The notes under the pieces are model-generated. The model was not told the origin of the DNA. It was given only the letters and a program-made list of their open reading frames with translations, and made no database searches. Below are positions 17,145 through 25,512 of a DNA stretch of 64,000 nt, one piece after another. Origin of the DNA: Clostridium sp. 1001275B_160808_H3 (lineage in GTDB: Bacteria > Bacillota > Clostridia > Clostridiales > Clostridiaceae); NCBI RefSeq assembly GCF_015550425.1, contig NZ_JADNAT010000001.1, positions 1 to 64,000 on the forward strand, given 5' to 3'. A program made the translations under genes and the position numbers. Each line of letters starts with the position of its first letter. Position 1 is the stretch's first letter.

Positions 17145-17909
17145 TTAATATATCACTTTAACATTATATTTTGATAATCCGTCAACTATATTTTCTTCTG
17201 GTTTCTTATCTGTAATTATATAATCAATATCTCCTAATTCACAAAACTTATATGATCCATCATTATAAAACTTGTCATTAATAGTAATTAAATATTTCTT
17301 TTTACTCATTTTAATAATTGATTCTTTTGTACTAACTTCATCTAGGTTAAAATTGCTGACAAAATTATCTTCTATATTAATTCCACCAGCTCCAATAAAA
17401 GCTTTATCAATTTTAAATTTTTTAATTTCATTTGAAGTAAATGCTCCAACAGTTCCACCTATTTTTTTATTATACATACCTCCTATTTGGATTATGTCTA
17501 TATTAGGTATTGAATCAAAAGCCATTGCAATTCTATTCATATTTGTTATTAATGTTATATTCTTTTTAAATCCTGCCATCATTGTTGCAACAGTATAATT
17601 AGTACTTGAAATATCCATAAATATTACATCATTTTCTTCAATTTCATCCATAACTAAACTTGCAATTTTTTCTTTTTCATTAATATTGCTTATTATTCTT
17701 GAAGTTGTATTGTCATTATGAATTATTTTTCTTTCTAAAATTGCCCCGCCATATGTTCTTTTGATATTACCACATTGTTCTAGCTTACTTAAATCTTTAC
17801 GAATCATACCTTCAGAAACATTAAATTTTTCACTTAAGTCTCTTACTCTTACTTTACCATCTCTCTTAAGCATTTCTAATATATCTTCTAGCCTTTCTTC
17901 CATAAACAA
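17145..17909 (-). CDS. DeoR-family transcriptional regulator
   Basis: A 254-aa regulator. The N-terminal HTH covers RLEDILEMLKRDGKVRVRDLSEKFNVSEGMIRKDLSKLE (about residues 5-44), followed by the DeoR linker RTYGGA and a C-terminal sugar-phosphate-sensing domain with ISSTNYTVA, ITNM and FIGAGGI. TTG 17909 has AAGGAGG at 8 nt; the ATG two codons later has a 14-nt gap, so I keep the TTG. It is co-transcribed with the downstream HAD phosphatase. The phased repeat at 17950-18004, about 40 bp upstream, is a likely autoregulatory operator. Confidence 0.88.
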   Translation of the reverse strand: MFMEERLEDILEMLKRDGKVRVRDLSEKFNVSEGMIRKDLSKLEQCGNIKRTYGGAILERKIIHNDNTTSRIISNINEKEKIASLVMDEIEENDVIFMDISSTNYTVATMMAGFKKNITLITNMNRIAMAFDSIPNIDIIQIGGMYNKKIGGTVGAFTSNEIKKFKIDKAFIGAGGINIEDNFVSNFNLDEVSTKESIIKMSKKKYLITINDKFYNDGSYKFCELGDIDYIITDKKPEENIVDGLSKYNVKVIY

Positions 17910-17949
17910 ACAAATCCCCTCCTTTACCCTACAAGACTAATCTCATTTA

Positions 17950-18004
17950 TTATCGTTTGTTATCACTCATTATCTTTTAATATCATTTTATAACATTTAT
18001 TATT
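17950..18004. promoter_or_regulatory. Six pentamers phased every 10 bp, candidate DeoR operator
   Basis: TTATC at 17950, 17960 and 17970, then ATATC at 17980, ATAAC at 17990 and TTATT at 18000, each exactly 10 bp apart. The copies decay away from the gene. Helical phasing of direct repeats upstream of the DeoR gene suggests cooperative binding on one DNA face. Confidence 0.6.
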
Positions 18005-18046
18005 ATTATTCAAGGATAATAAATTGGATTTATAGTTTATAAAGAA

Positions 18047-18113
18047 AAGTGGATATATATATTTGCTTACTATATGACTTCTCTCCAAGTCAATACCACA
18101 TACATAGTCACTT
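18047..18113. repeat. Nested palindrome family, copy A
   Basis: Outer arms AAGTGGATATATA and TACATAGTCACTT (three mismatches) enclose an inner hairpin GACTT-CTCTCC-AAGTC. The layout and sequence match 28739-28810 and 31833-31901. It lies between the DeoR operator and the CPBP terminator. Confidence 0.65.
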
Positions 18114-18136
18114 AAAAACTTAAGAAAGAAAATTAT

Positions 18137-18164
18137 AAAAGGAGCTATTTAAAAAATAACTCCT
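18137..18164 (-). terminator. Terminator of the CPBP protease gene
   Basis: On the minus strand AGGAGTTATTT-TTT-AAATAGCTCCT (one mismatch) is followed by TTTTATAATTT. It starts 9 bp past the stop. Confidence 0.85.
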
Positions 18165-18172
18165 ACTAGATA

Positions 18173-19048
18173 CTAATTTAAATCTCTATAATCATTAAAA
18201 TTAATTGTTACATCTTCATAGCTAATATTTTTCTTTTTAACAAAGTAAAGTGATGTTATTAACCCTATAGCTCCAACTACTACAAAGCCTATAAGAATAC
18301 TTGTTAAATCTGGAACATTTTTTAAGATATATGGTGATAAAGTAGCTATACTATTATTAATCATATGCATAATTATAGATGGCCATAATGATTTTGTTTT
18401 GTATGTTATATAACCAAATACCAAACCTAATAGTGTAGCGTATGTCCCTTGAATTAAATTTCCGTGGAAAATACCAAAGAATAATGCTTGTATAATTATT
18501 GTCCATAAAATAGATATATTCTTATTTAAAGTCTTAAATATAACACCTCTAAACATAAATTCTTCTGTAAATGGTGCTATTATTCCTACTGTTAATAAAG
18601 CAATAAATATATTACCTTGGTTTAATGGTGCAAGAAGATTTTCCATCATAGAAAAATTATCTTTGAATAATCCTGCTTCTTGAACTAAACTTAATGCACC
18701 AGAGTTGAATAACCACGCACTTATACCTAAAGTAATTCCAATTATAAGATTTACTTTAGCAGTCTTAACTATTTGTAACTCTTCCTTAAAGTTCTTCTTT
18801 CTTATCTTGTATATTAATAAAAATACTAGCACCGTTATTATTGAAGATGCTAATAGAATATAATTTGTTAATCCTAATATCTTATTAGTTAGCTCTTCAG
18901 GATTAAATCCATTTAATTCATTTAAATTATTCATTGCATATATAACTCCAATTATTCCCCCTCCCACTATTGATACTATTAACTGAATTCCAAATGTTAA
19001 AAATAAATACCCAACTGCTGCAAAAAAACTTTTTAATTTTTCTTTCAT
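18173..19048 (-). CDS. CPBP-family intramembrane glutamic protease
   Basis: A 291-aa protein with about eight hydrophobic helices. The CPBP (Abi/CAAX) motifs are EEFMFRG with the Glu pair near residue 163, FGIFHGN near 201, and HMINNS near 238. The family cleaves or processes membrane substrates; some members confer bacteriocin self-immunity. No bacteriocin gene is adjacent. I prefer ATG 19048, with GAGGG at 7 nt, over ATG 19054, which sits 1 nt from the SD. Confidence 0.85.
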   Translation of the reverse strand: MKEKLKSFFAAVGYLFLTFGIQLIVSIVGGGIIGVIYAMNNLNELNGFNPEELTNKILGLTNYILLASSIITVLVFLLIYKIRKKNFKEELQIVKTAKVNLIIGITLGISAWLFNSGALSLVQEAGLFKDNFSMMENLLAPLNQGNIFIALLTVGIIAPFTEEFMFRGVIFKTLNKNISILWTIIIQALFFGIFHGNLIQGTYATLLGLVFGYITYKTKSLWPSIIMHMINNSIATLSPYILKNVPDLTSILIGFVVVGAIGLITSLYFVKKKNISYEDVTINFNDYRDLN

Positions 19049-19660
19049 TTTCATACCCTCTTTCTAATAAACTTTTATACCATATTTTCCCTAATATAAT
19101 TATATATTACATTTGTACATTTAACTATAATCATATAAGAAAATAAGATTTTTGCATAAATAAAAAAACATATTTTTATAAATTTATACTACTCTTATCA
19201 TAAATTTATTTATATACTTTATAAATTCTTTAACTTTTTGGTTAAATACTCATAAAAAACTCATTTTTACCATACTTATATCTTTATTTTTTTTCATCCT
19301 TAGTTTAAAATTAGAAGTAAAACTAACATATTATTATCTAGATATATACATAAATTTATTAAAATCACGAATATATAAGTTATAGTAATAATTTAACTTA
19401 TTAATAAAAAATATCAGTAATTGATAGAATATAGATAAGTTAATATTTTAGTAACTTATATAAAAATTACATACTATATATAGTTTCAATTTTGCTATTT
19501 TAATTAACTAAGAATATAATCTCTTTAATGCACTTATAATCTCAATTGTTTTATTATTAATTGAAACATATATATGATAAATTGATTTAAAAGTAAAAAA
19601 ATAGTATATAACTAATATATAAGCATTAAAAAGATAAATTTATATAGGAGAGGTATTCGT
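19049..19660. other. Long AT-rich spacer upstream of glnS
   Basis: About 610 bp with no ORF preceded by an RBS and no T-box core. It separates the divergent CPBP and glnS genes. A candidate glnS promoter is at 19582-19610; the rest shows only A/T runs. Confidence 0.5.
19582..19610 (+). promoter_or_regulatory. Candidate glnS promoter
   Basis: TTGATT (19582-19587), 17-nt spacer, TATATA (19605-19610). The hexamers are imperfect and the region is AT-rich, so this is tentative. Confidence 0.4.
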
Positions 19661-21325
19661 ATGTCAAATGAAATTAATTCATCAAATTTTATAAGAAATA
19701 TAATAATTGAAGATTTAGAAAACAAAAAACACGATGAGATTATAACTCGTTTTCCACCTGAACCAAATGGATATTTACACATAGGTCATGCTAAATCAAT
19801 AGTTTTAAATTCAGGTCTTGCAAAAGAATTTAACGGAAAGTTCAACTTAAGATTTGATGATACAAATCCAACTAAAGAAGATACTGAGTATGTTGAATCT
19901 ATTAAAGAAGATGTTAAATGGCTTGGCGGAGATTGGGATAGTATTTACTTTGCTTCAAACTACTTTGATATAATGTATGATAAAGCAAAACTTTTAATAA
20001 GAAAAGGATTAGCTTACGTATGTGATTTAACAGCTGAAGAAATAAAAGAATATAGAGGAACTTTAACTGAACCAGGAAAAGAAAGTCCTTATAGAAATAG
20101 ATCGGTTGAAGAAAATCTAGATTTATTAGAAAGAATGAAAAAAGGTGAATTTAAAGATGGAGAAAAAGTATTAAGAGCTAAAATTGATATGTCTTCTCCT
20201 AATATAAATATGAGAGATCCTATTATATATAGAATTGCACATGCTACTCATCATAATACTGGTGATAATTGGTGTATATATCCTATGTATGATTTTGCTC
20301 ATCCACTTGAGGATGCAATAGAAGGTATAACTCATTCAATTTGTACTTTAGAATTCGAAGATCACAGACCTCTTTATGATTGGTTTGTAAGAGAATGTGA
20401 AATGGAAAGCACTCCAAGACAAATAGAATTTGCTAGACTTAACATGACTAACACTGTTATGAGTAAGAGAAAACTTAAACAACTAGTAGATGAAAATATA
20501 GTTGATGGTTGGGATGACCCAAGAATGCCTACTGTATCTGGTTTGAGAAGAAAGGGATATACTCCTGAAGCTATCAGAAATTTCTGTAGTGCAATTGGTG
20601 TTTCTAAAGCTAATTCAGTTGTAGATTCTCAAATGCTTGAATATTTTATAAGAGAAGATTTACAACTTAAAGCAAATGCTGCTATGGCTGTTATGAGACC
20701 ATTAAAAGTTGTTATTACTAACTATCCAGAAGGTCAAACTGAAATGCTACCAGTTCCAAACAATGCTAAAAATGAAGATGCTGGTACAAGAGAAGTTCCA
20801 TTCTCAAGAGAAATATATATAGAACAAGATGACTTTATGGAAGTACCTGTTAAAAAGTATTTCAGATTATTCCCAGGTAACGAAGTTAGATTAATCGGTG
20901 CTTATTTTATAAAATGTAACGATGTTATAAAAGATGAAAATGGAAATGTAGTTGAATTACATTGCACTTATGATCCAGAAACTAAGAGTGGTTCTGGATT
21001 TACTGGAAGAAAAGTTAAAGGAACTATTCACTGGGTAGATGCAAAAACTGCTAAACCTGCTGAATTTAGACTTTATGAACCATTAATATTAGATGATGCT
21101 CCTGAAAATGAAGGTAAGCACTTCTTAGAACAAATAAATCCTAATTCATTAGAAGTATTACAAGGATTTATTGAAGAAACTACTGCTAAGATTGCAAAAC
21201 CACAAGATAAATTCCAATTAGTAAGAAATGGTTTCTTTAATGTAGATCCTAAGTACACTACTGATGATAAATTAGTATTTAATAGAATAGTATCTTTAAA
21301 GAGTTCATTTAAAATTAATAATTAA
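19661..21325 (+). CDS. glnS: Glutaminyl-tRNA synthetase
   Basis: A 554-aa class Ic synthetase. It has [16 protein letters not shown] (HIGH at residues 40-43) and the KMSKS-equivalent VMSKRKLKQ near 267, followed by the two GlnRS-specific beta-barrel anticodon domains. The [12 protein letters not shown] form separates it from GluRS (PSPTGxxHIG). RBS TAGGAG precedes ATG 19661. Since gltX is also present, tRNA-Gln can be charged directly rather than only through the Glu-tRNA amidotransferase route. Confidence 0.95.
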   Translation: MSNEINSSNFIRNIIIEDLENKKHDEIITRFPPEPNGYLHIGHAKSIVLNSGLAKEFNGKFNLRFDDTNPTKEDTEYVESIKEDVKWLGGDWDSIYFASNYFDIMYDKAKLLIRKGLAYVCDLTAEEIKEYRGTLTEPGKESPYRNRSVEENLDLLERMKKGEFKDGEKVLRAKIDMSSPNINMRDPIIYRIAHATHHNTGDNWCIYPMYDFAHPLEDAIEGITHSICTLEFEDHRPLYDWFVRECEMESTPRQIEFARLNMTNTVMSKRKLKQLVDENIVDGWDDPRMPTVSGLRRKGYTPEAIRNFCSAIGVSKANSVVDSQMLEYFIREDLQLKANAAMAVMRPLKVVITNYPEGQTEMLPVPNNAKNEDAGTREVPFSREIYIEQDDFMEVPVKKYFRLFPGNEVRLIGAYFIKCNDVIKDENGNVVELHCTYDPETKSGSGFTGRKVKGTIHWVDAKTAKPAEFRLYEPLILDDAPENEGKHFLEQINPNSLEVLQGFIEETTAKIAKPQDKFQLVRNGFFNVDPKYTTDDKLVFNRIVSLKSSFKINN

Positions 21326-21381
21326 AGAATGAAAAAGTGAAAAATTATGGATATAATTCAGCTATGCTGAATTAATTTAAA

Positions 21382-21405
21382 AGAGTTGCATCGCAACTCT
21401 TTTTC
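21382..21405 (+). terminator. Terminator of glnS
   Basis: AGAGTTGC-ATC-GCAACTCT, a perfect 8-bp stem, followed by TTTTT. A second tight hairpin, ATTCAGC-TAT-GCTGAAT, lies just before it at 21356-21372. Confidence 0.85.
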
Positions 21406-21437
21406 TATTTTATATAAATTATATTTTAAATATCTTC

Positions 21438-21543
21438 AAACTTTTTATCTTTTTTAAACTTTTTATCTATTTTAAACTTTTTATCTATTTTAAACTTTTT
21501 ATCTATTTTAAATTCTTTATTCTTTTTAAATTCTTTATTCTTT
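21438..21543. repeat. 18-bp tandem repeat array, six units
   Basis: Units start at 21438, 21456, 21474, 21492, 21510 and 21528. Units 2-4 are identical (AAACTTTTTATCTATTTT), unit 1 differs by one base, and units 5 and 6 form a diverged subtype (AAATTCTTTATTCTTTTT). The array lies between the glnS terminator and the DUF445 gene and is not in an ORF. Confidence 0.9.
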
Positions 21544-21712
21544 AAAATATTTTTGTTTCTTATATAATTTTATACTAATTAGTCAATTTTCTATTGAAAT
21601 AATTCTATATTCCTTATAAAATTATGTATGAATTTAAATACTCTTTATATTAAATCTAATTATAAACTTTTATAAATTATGCTATTATACTTTACATAAC
21701 TAGGAGGTACTT

Positions 21713-22315
21713 ATGAATAATTTTATTACTATTTTAATATTAACGATTGTTGGTGGGCTTATTGGATGGATAACTAATATCTTGGCAATAAAGCTTTTGT
21801 TTAGACCAATTAAACCTGTTAAAATTCCTATTTTAAATATTGAAATATTAGGATTAATTCCTAAAAGGAAAAATGAAATTGCTGCTAATATTGGTGAAGT
21901 AATTTCTAATGAGTTACTTTCAATAGATGACATATTAGATCAAGCTTTAAGTAGTTCAAATGGAGAAAATTTCAACTCTTACATAATAGATAAAATAAAA
22001 AACATTATAAATGAAAAGCTAAATATAATTCCTATGCCGTTTAGAATGATGGCTTCTCCGTATATTGATGATATTTTAAACAAGGAAGTACCTAATGCAG
22101 TTGATGAAATTAGCGTTGACCTATTAGATAAAGCTAAAGAAAATGTTAATATTCAAGAAATTGTTGAAGAAAAAATTAATCAATTAGATTTGGAAAAACT
22201 AGAAGATATAATAATTAGTGTTGCTAAAAAAGAGCTAAAGCATATTGAAATTCTAGGCCTTGTACTAGGTGCTATTATTGGAGTACTTCAAGGTGTTTTA
22301 GTTATTTTTCTTTAA
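21713..22315 (+). CDS. DUF445-family membrane protein
   Basis: A 200-aa protein of the YheB/DUF445 type. An N-terminal helix (FITILILTIVGGLIGWITNILAIKLLF) leads into the family motif RPIKPVKIPILNIEILGLIPKRKNEIAANIGEVI. A long helical middle follows, then a C-terminal membrane helix from about residue 175 with the repeated pattern LGLVLGAIIGVLQG. B. subtilis YheB-type proteins are about twice this length, so this is a short form. The function is unknown. RBS TAGGAGG precedes ATG 21713. Confidence 0.8.
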   Translation: MNNFITILILTIVGGLIGWITNILAIKLLFRPIKPVKIPILNIEILGLIPKRKNEIAANIGEVISNELLSIDDILDQALSSSNGENFNSYIIDKIKNIINEKLNIIPMPFRMMASPYIDDILNKEVPNAVDEISVDLLDKAKENVNIQEIVEEKINQLDLEKLEDIIISVAKKELKHIEILGLVLGAIIGVLQGVLVIFL

Positions 22316-22323
22316 TAAAAAAA

Positions 22324-22446
22324 AGAGCATATCATATTATAGTTGAGAGAATAGATAATTACACAGAATTATCTATTCTCTCATCACGGGACAGTAGTTA
22401 GTTTTGTTTTACAAAAAACTAACTACTGTCCCTTATGATTTGCTCT
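22324..22446. other. Three-way-junction palindromic element
   Basis: Three stems nest: outer AGAGCATATCATA (22324-22336) with TATGATTTGCTCT (22434-22446), one mismatch; a perfect 17-bp hairpin at 22344-22383 with loop ACACAG; and a perfect 18-bp hairpin at 22388-22432 beginning GGGACAGTAGTTAGTTTT. It lies between the convergent DUF445 and RsgA-type genes. It probably terminates both transcripts, but that would not need an outer closing stem. Confidence 0.75.
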
Positions 22447-22505
22447 CTTCTATAATTAACTTAATCTATAGTTAATTTAAATAATTATTCATTTGCCTCT
22501 TACCT

Positions 22506-23564
22506 CTAATTATATTTCTTTCTTTTATCTTCAGACTTACTTCCATGCATATTTTTTAGTTTTTGTTTTTCTTGTCGCTTAGATTTTAATAAATTATAAG
22601 CTTCTTCTTTTTTAAGCTTTCTATATCTTTCTAGCCTTTCTGGATCTAAATTTCCATTTTCTATAGCTTCTCTTACTGCGCATTTAGGTTCATTTTTATG
22701 AGTACAATCAGAAAATTTACATTGTTTTTCTAACTCTTCAATATTACTAAAGGATTTATCTACATCTGCTGATATTAATCCAAGTTCTCTCATTCCAGGT
22801 GTATCAATAATTACTCCACCAGACTCTATAACAAAGAGTTCTCTATGTGTTGTAGTATGTCTCCCTTTATCATTTTCACTAATTGAATTGGTCTTTAAAA
22901 CTTCTTTATTCATTATCTTATTAATAAGAGTTGACTTCCCTACCCCTGATGATCCTATAAATGCTATTGTTACTCCAGTTTTTATATATTTTCTTATTTC
23001 ATCATATCCATCTTCATTAATACTTGATGTTACCACTATATCTATTCCTATAGCTATCTCTTCTATTTGTTTTACTTTATCATTTATATCTTCGCATAAA
23101 TCTGATTTAGTCAATATTATAACTGGAGTAGCCATACTATCCCAAGCTACTGCAATATATCTTTCTAGCCTTTTTATATTAAAATCATTATTTAATGACA
23201 TACATATAAAAACAAAATCTATATTAGATGCAACTATTTGCTTATCATACCTAGTACCTGCTACCTTTCTTGAAAAATAGCTTTTTCTATTTAATATATT
23301 ATGAATTATTGCATCTCCATTTTTATTATTTATCCTATCTAATAGTACCCAATCTCCAACAACAGGATAATCAAAAGTACTATTTGAAGAATATGATAAT
23401 TTCCCAGATACTCTTGCAAGTACTTCTCCTTCTTCAGTAAAAACCTTATAAATATCTTTATATTGTACTGAAACTCTCCCTAAATAAAAGTTTTCATTAT
23501 AAATACTTGCTTCCTTTACGTATCCTTCATTTACTCCTAATTCTAGTAAGTTTTTATTATTCAT
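22506..23564 (-). CDS. RsgA/YjeQ-type circularly permuted GTPase
   Basis: A 352-aa GTPase with permuted G motifs: G4 LTKSDL (about residue 156), then G1 GSSGVGKSTLI (about 208) and G3 DTPGMREL (about 259). An N-terminal OB-like domain (from about residue 30) and a C-terminal zinc knuckle CKFSDCTHKNEPKC (about residues 284-297) complete the RsgA layout. RsgA assists late 30S maturation. The sequence is longer and more divergent than typical clostridial RsgA, and the C-terminal basic tail (from about residue 310) is unusual, so it may be a second paralogue; I give no symbol. ATG 23564 has GGGAGG upstream. Confidence 0.85.
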   Translation of the reverse strand: MNNKNLLELGVNEGYVKEASIYNENFYLGRVSVQYKDIYKVFTEEGEVLARVSGKLSYSSNSTFDYPVVGDWVLLDRINNKNGDAIIHNILNRKSYFSRKVAGTRYDKQIVASNIDFVFICMSLNNDFNIKRLERYIAVAWDSMATPVIILTKSDLCEDINDKVKQIEEIAIGIDIVVTSSINEDGYDEIRKYIKTGVTIAFIGSSGVGKSTLINKIMNKEVLKTNSISENDKGRHTTTHRELFVIESGGVIIDTPGMRELGLISADVDKSFSNIEELEKQCKFSDCTHKNEPKCAVREAIENGNLDPERLERYRKLKKEEAYNLLKSKRQEKQKLKNMHGSKSEDKRKKYN

Positions 23565-23876
23565 TTTTCCTCCCGAAACTAAAACATATTGGGAAGGATA
23601 TCTAATTCATTACTATACTGTAGTCACCTTCCCATTAACAACAATATAGGTTTTATTTTTTCTTACTAAACTCATCATAAAACATCACATCCTTTCAGAT
23701 AATTAATGGTAAAACAAAACTTACCATTATATTCATTATATATTAATATTCATAATTTTTGCATAATTTATTAAATATTTTTGTAATTTCAACCTCTAAT
23801 TAATGTATGATAAAAATATACATTAATTAACAATATTATTAATAGTGTAAGTAAATTTTATTGGAAGAATAAACTT
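23565..23876. other. Gene-poor spacer with a possible micro-ORF
   Basis: A 21-codon minus-strand ORF at 23613-23678 (MMSLVRKNKTYIVVNGKVTT, then V) has GGATG upstream, too weak to call. GGGAAGG at 23591 and CCTTCCC at 23627 form a 7-bp inverted repeat across it. The rest is AT-rich and leads into the acetyltransferase remnant. Confidence 0.4.
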
Positions 23877-24017
23877 ATGGTTAATACTTTAAATTGGTTT
23901 AAATCCTATTCAATAACTGATATACAAATAAATGTAGTATATGCAAATGATGAAGCAATACCATTTTATAACCGTTATGGATTTTATATTGGAAATTATA
24001 TCTTAAAAAGAACTTGA
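23877..24017 (+). pseudogene. GNAT acetyltransferase C-terminal remnant 1
   Basis: A 46-codon ORF containing IQINVVYANDEAIPFYNRYG followed by FYIGNYILKRT. This is the end of a GNAT N-acetyltransferase: the N-x-x-A-x-x-F-Y-x-x-x-G-F motif B and a terminal LKR. The acetyl-CoA-binding N-terminal two-thirds are absent, and no related sequence precedes it. GGAAG lies 9 nt before the ATG, so a short peptide could still be made. Confidence 0.7.
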
Positions 24018-24166
24018 TACTTAAGACTCAATTTAAAATTATTATGAATTAATAAAAATATCAATTAGAACTTTATTAATAAAATACTATGCTAAATACT
24101 GTAATCTCTTTGTAATGGCATGATAAGTTAAATTATATGTTAAATTAGTAAAGTGGGAAATATACG

Positions 24167-24553
24167 ATGAAAGCACAAATTAATCTTATTACTATTTTGA
24201 CAAATGGTATAGATAAAATGAAAGCATTCTATAATAAAGTCCTAGGATTTAGAATTGAAAATGACCTTGGTAATTATGTTGAATTTGAAAATGATGGAAT
24301 AAGATTTGCTATTTGCATGAGAGACGTTATGTATGATCAAAGTAGTGAATATAGGAAAGAGTCATCTGGACAAGGGTTCGAACTTGCTTTTCCATGTGAA
24401 AGTCCTAAGGATGTTGAGGAATTATTTAATATGTTAATCAGCAAAAGAACAACTTCTGTTCATGAACCACAAGATATGACTTGGAATCAAAGAACAGCAT
24501 TATTTGCTGACCCCGATGTAAATATACATGAAATTTTTGCAGAAATTAAATAG
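24167..24553 (+). CDS. VOC-family (glyoxalase/bleomycin-resistance fold) protein
   Basis: A 128-aa single-module VOC protein: ITILTNGIDKMKAFYNKVLG and FRIENDLG at residues 8-35, then NYVEFENDGIRFAICMR, and a C-terminal LFADPDVNIHEIFAEI. Metal-site candidates include the C-terminal HEIF glutamate. The family covers glyoxalases, dioxygenases and drug-binding resistance proteins; nothing here fixes the substrate. The start ATG 24167 follows a weak GTGGGAA. Confidence 0.8.
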   Translation: MKAQINLITILTNGIDKMKAFYNKVLGFRIENDLGNYVEFENDGIRFAICMRDVMYDQSSEYRKESSGQGFELAFPCESPKDVEELFNMLISKRTTSVHEPQDMTWNQRTALFADPDVNIHEIFAEIK

Positions 24554-24579
24554 TTAATAGTTTTAAACTATTACAAATT

Positions 24580-24608
24580 AAAAGTTGATAAATTTAATTA
24601 TCAACTTT
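24580..24608. terminator. Bidirectional terminator between VOC and lipoprotein genes
   Basis: AAAAGTTGATAA / TTATCAACTTTT, a perfect 12-bp stem with a 6-nt loop, between convergent genes. Confidence 0.85.
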
Positions 24609-24617
24609 TATACTTTA

Positions 24618-25019
24618 TTAGTTAGATATAACCTCACCATTTTCATCTAATAAATATATTGCAAAAACTATCTCAATTTTCATTGGATCTTCTTTAACAC
24701 TTTCACCATTATAAACAATTCTTATTCTATCACCCTTATTTAATTGTGGAAGATTCCCAATAGATATGTTATTTAAATCTATGATAATACTATCTGCATC
24801 AATAATATCTTTATCTGAATTAACACTTTCATTATCTATGGGACTAACATCAAGACTTTCCTCTGTAATATCATTAACCACTGCATTCATATAGTTTTCT
24901 GCTTTACACTTACTACATCCTGTTATTAATAGAATTAAACAAAAAGCCCTAATAAAGAAAATTAATTTTTTCATAGGATACTTATACTGACTCCTACTAT
25001 TGACTAAATTATTTAACAT
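24618..25019 (-). CDS. Small lipoprotein, DUF3221-like
   Basis: A 133-aa protein with a basic N-region and hydrophobic helix (LIFFIRAFCLILLITGC), acylated Cys near residue 35. The mature part is an OB-like strand pattern: IDLNNISIGNLPQLNKGDRI then RIVYNGESVKEDPMKIEIVF. The GDRIRIVYNG and ExxPMKI signature resembles DUF3221 (YobA-like). No function is established. ATG 25019 has GGGGG 7 nt upstream; a later ATG at 24974 gives a more standard signal peptide but has no RBS. Confidence 0.6.
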   Translation of the reverse strand: MLNNLVNSRSQYKYPMKKLIFFIRAFCLILLITGCSKCKAENYMNAVVNDITEESLDVSPIDNESVNSDKDIIDADSIIIDLNNISIGNLPQLNKGDRIRIVYNGESVKEDPMKIEIVFAIYLLDENGEVISN

Positions 25020-25134
25020 GATAATTCCCCCACTCACTTAAAAATAATTAATACCTAATAGAATAAATGCTTCTTATAAGACTATATTATGCTTACTAAT
25101 ATAAATATACAATTATTTACTTTTGAATGTATAG

Positions 25135-25215
25135 GAATTTAATGAAGATGCACTTAAATTTTACGAGTCAATTGGGATGTGTACAAGAAAGCGAAAAATA
25201 GAATTTAACTTATAA
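25135..25215 (+). pseudogene. GNAT acetyltransferase C-terminal remnant 2
   Basis: Immediately after an in-frame TAG, the frame reads EFNEDALKFYESIGMCTRKR followed by KIEFNL and a stop. This is again a GNAT motif B and C-terminus (N-x-x-A-x-x-F-Y-x-x-x-G). No start codon or RBS is suitable. It is a different gene from the 23877 remnant, since the sequences diverge outside the motif. Confidence 0.65.
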
Positions 25216-25477
25216 TAGTTTGTTACTTAATCTTAAATCTATTATGAGGTTATTAATTTATTCGAATTGAATAATTGTATTATAATACAAATTGAATAAG
25301 AGTTAGATTAGCGTACACACCTAGAAAAGTGGAAGCCATTACCTAATGAGCTGCTTTGTTAAAAATAACAAAAAAGAGAGTAATCCTATTTAGTAAAAAT
25401 CACTCCCTATAATTTAATTATACCATGTATAAAATGAAAATATAAGTATACATTTATTATTATATATATGTTAAGAT
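25216..25477. other. Gene-poor stretch before the rifampin ADP-ribosyltransferase
   Basis: No ORF with an RBS. On the minus strand GAGTGAT and ATTACTC near 25373-25407 form a hairpin followed by TCTTTTTT, a weak terminator facing away from the next gene. The segment around 25310-25360 has higher GC than its surroundings and may be a decayed coding remnant that I cannot identify. Confidence 0.35.
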
Positions 25478-25510
25478 AATGTACCTATAATAATAAGAGG
25501 AGGGTACATT
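25478..25510 (+). promoter_or_regulatory. Inverted repeat overlapping the RBS of the Arr gene
   Basis: AATGTACC (25478-25485) and GGTACATT (25503-25510) are perfect inverse copies. The 3' arm takes the last bases of the AGGAGGG ribosome-binding site and ends 2 nt before the ATG. It can act as an RNA hairpin limiting translation or as a repressor operator. Confidence 0.55.
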
Positions 25511-25512
25511 AA

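Noticed and set aside
19049..19660. T-box or other leader RNA before glnS
   Set aside because: No AGGTGG/GCGG T-box core and no terminator stem in the 600-bp spacer.
22388..22432. The 18-bp GGGACAG... hairpin as an ordinary terminator only
   Set aside because: It is embedded in a larger closed structure and has no T-tract directly after either arm, so I described the whole element instead.
23613..23678. 21-codon minus-strand ORF upstream of the RsgA-type gene
   Set aside because: Weak SD and no recognisable family; it is crossed by an inverted repeat. Mentioned only in the spacer description.
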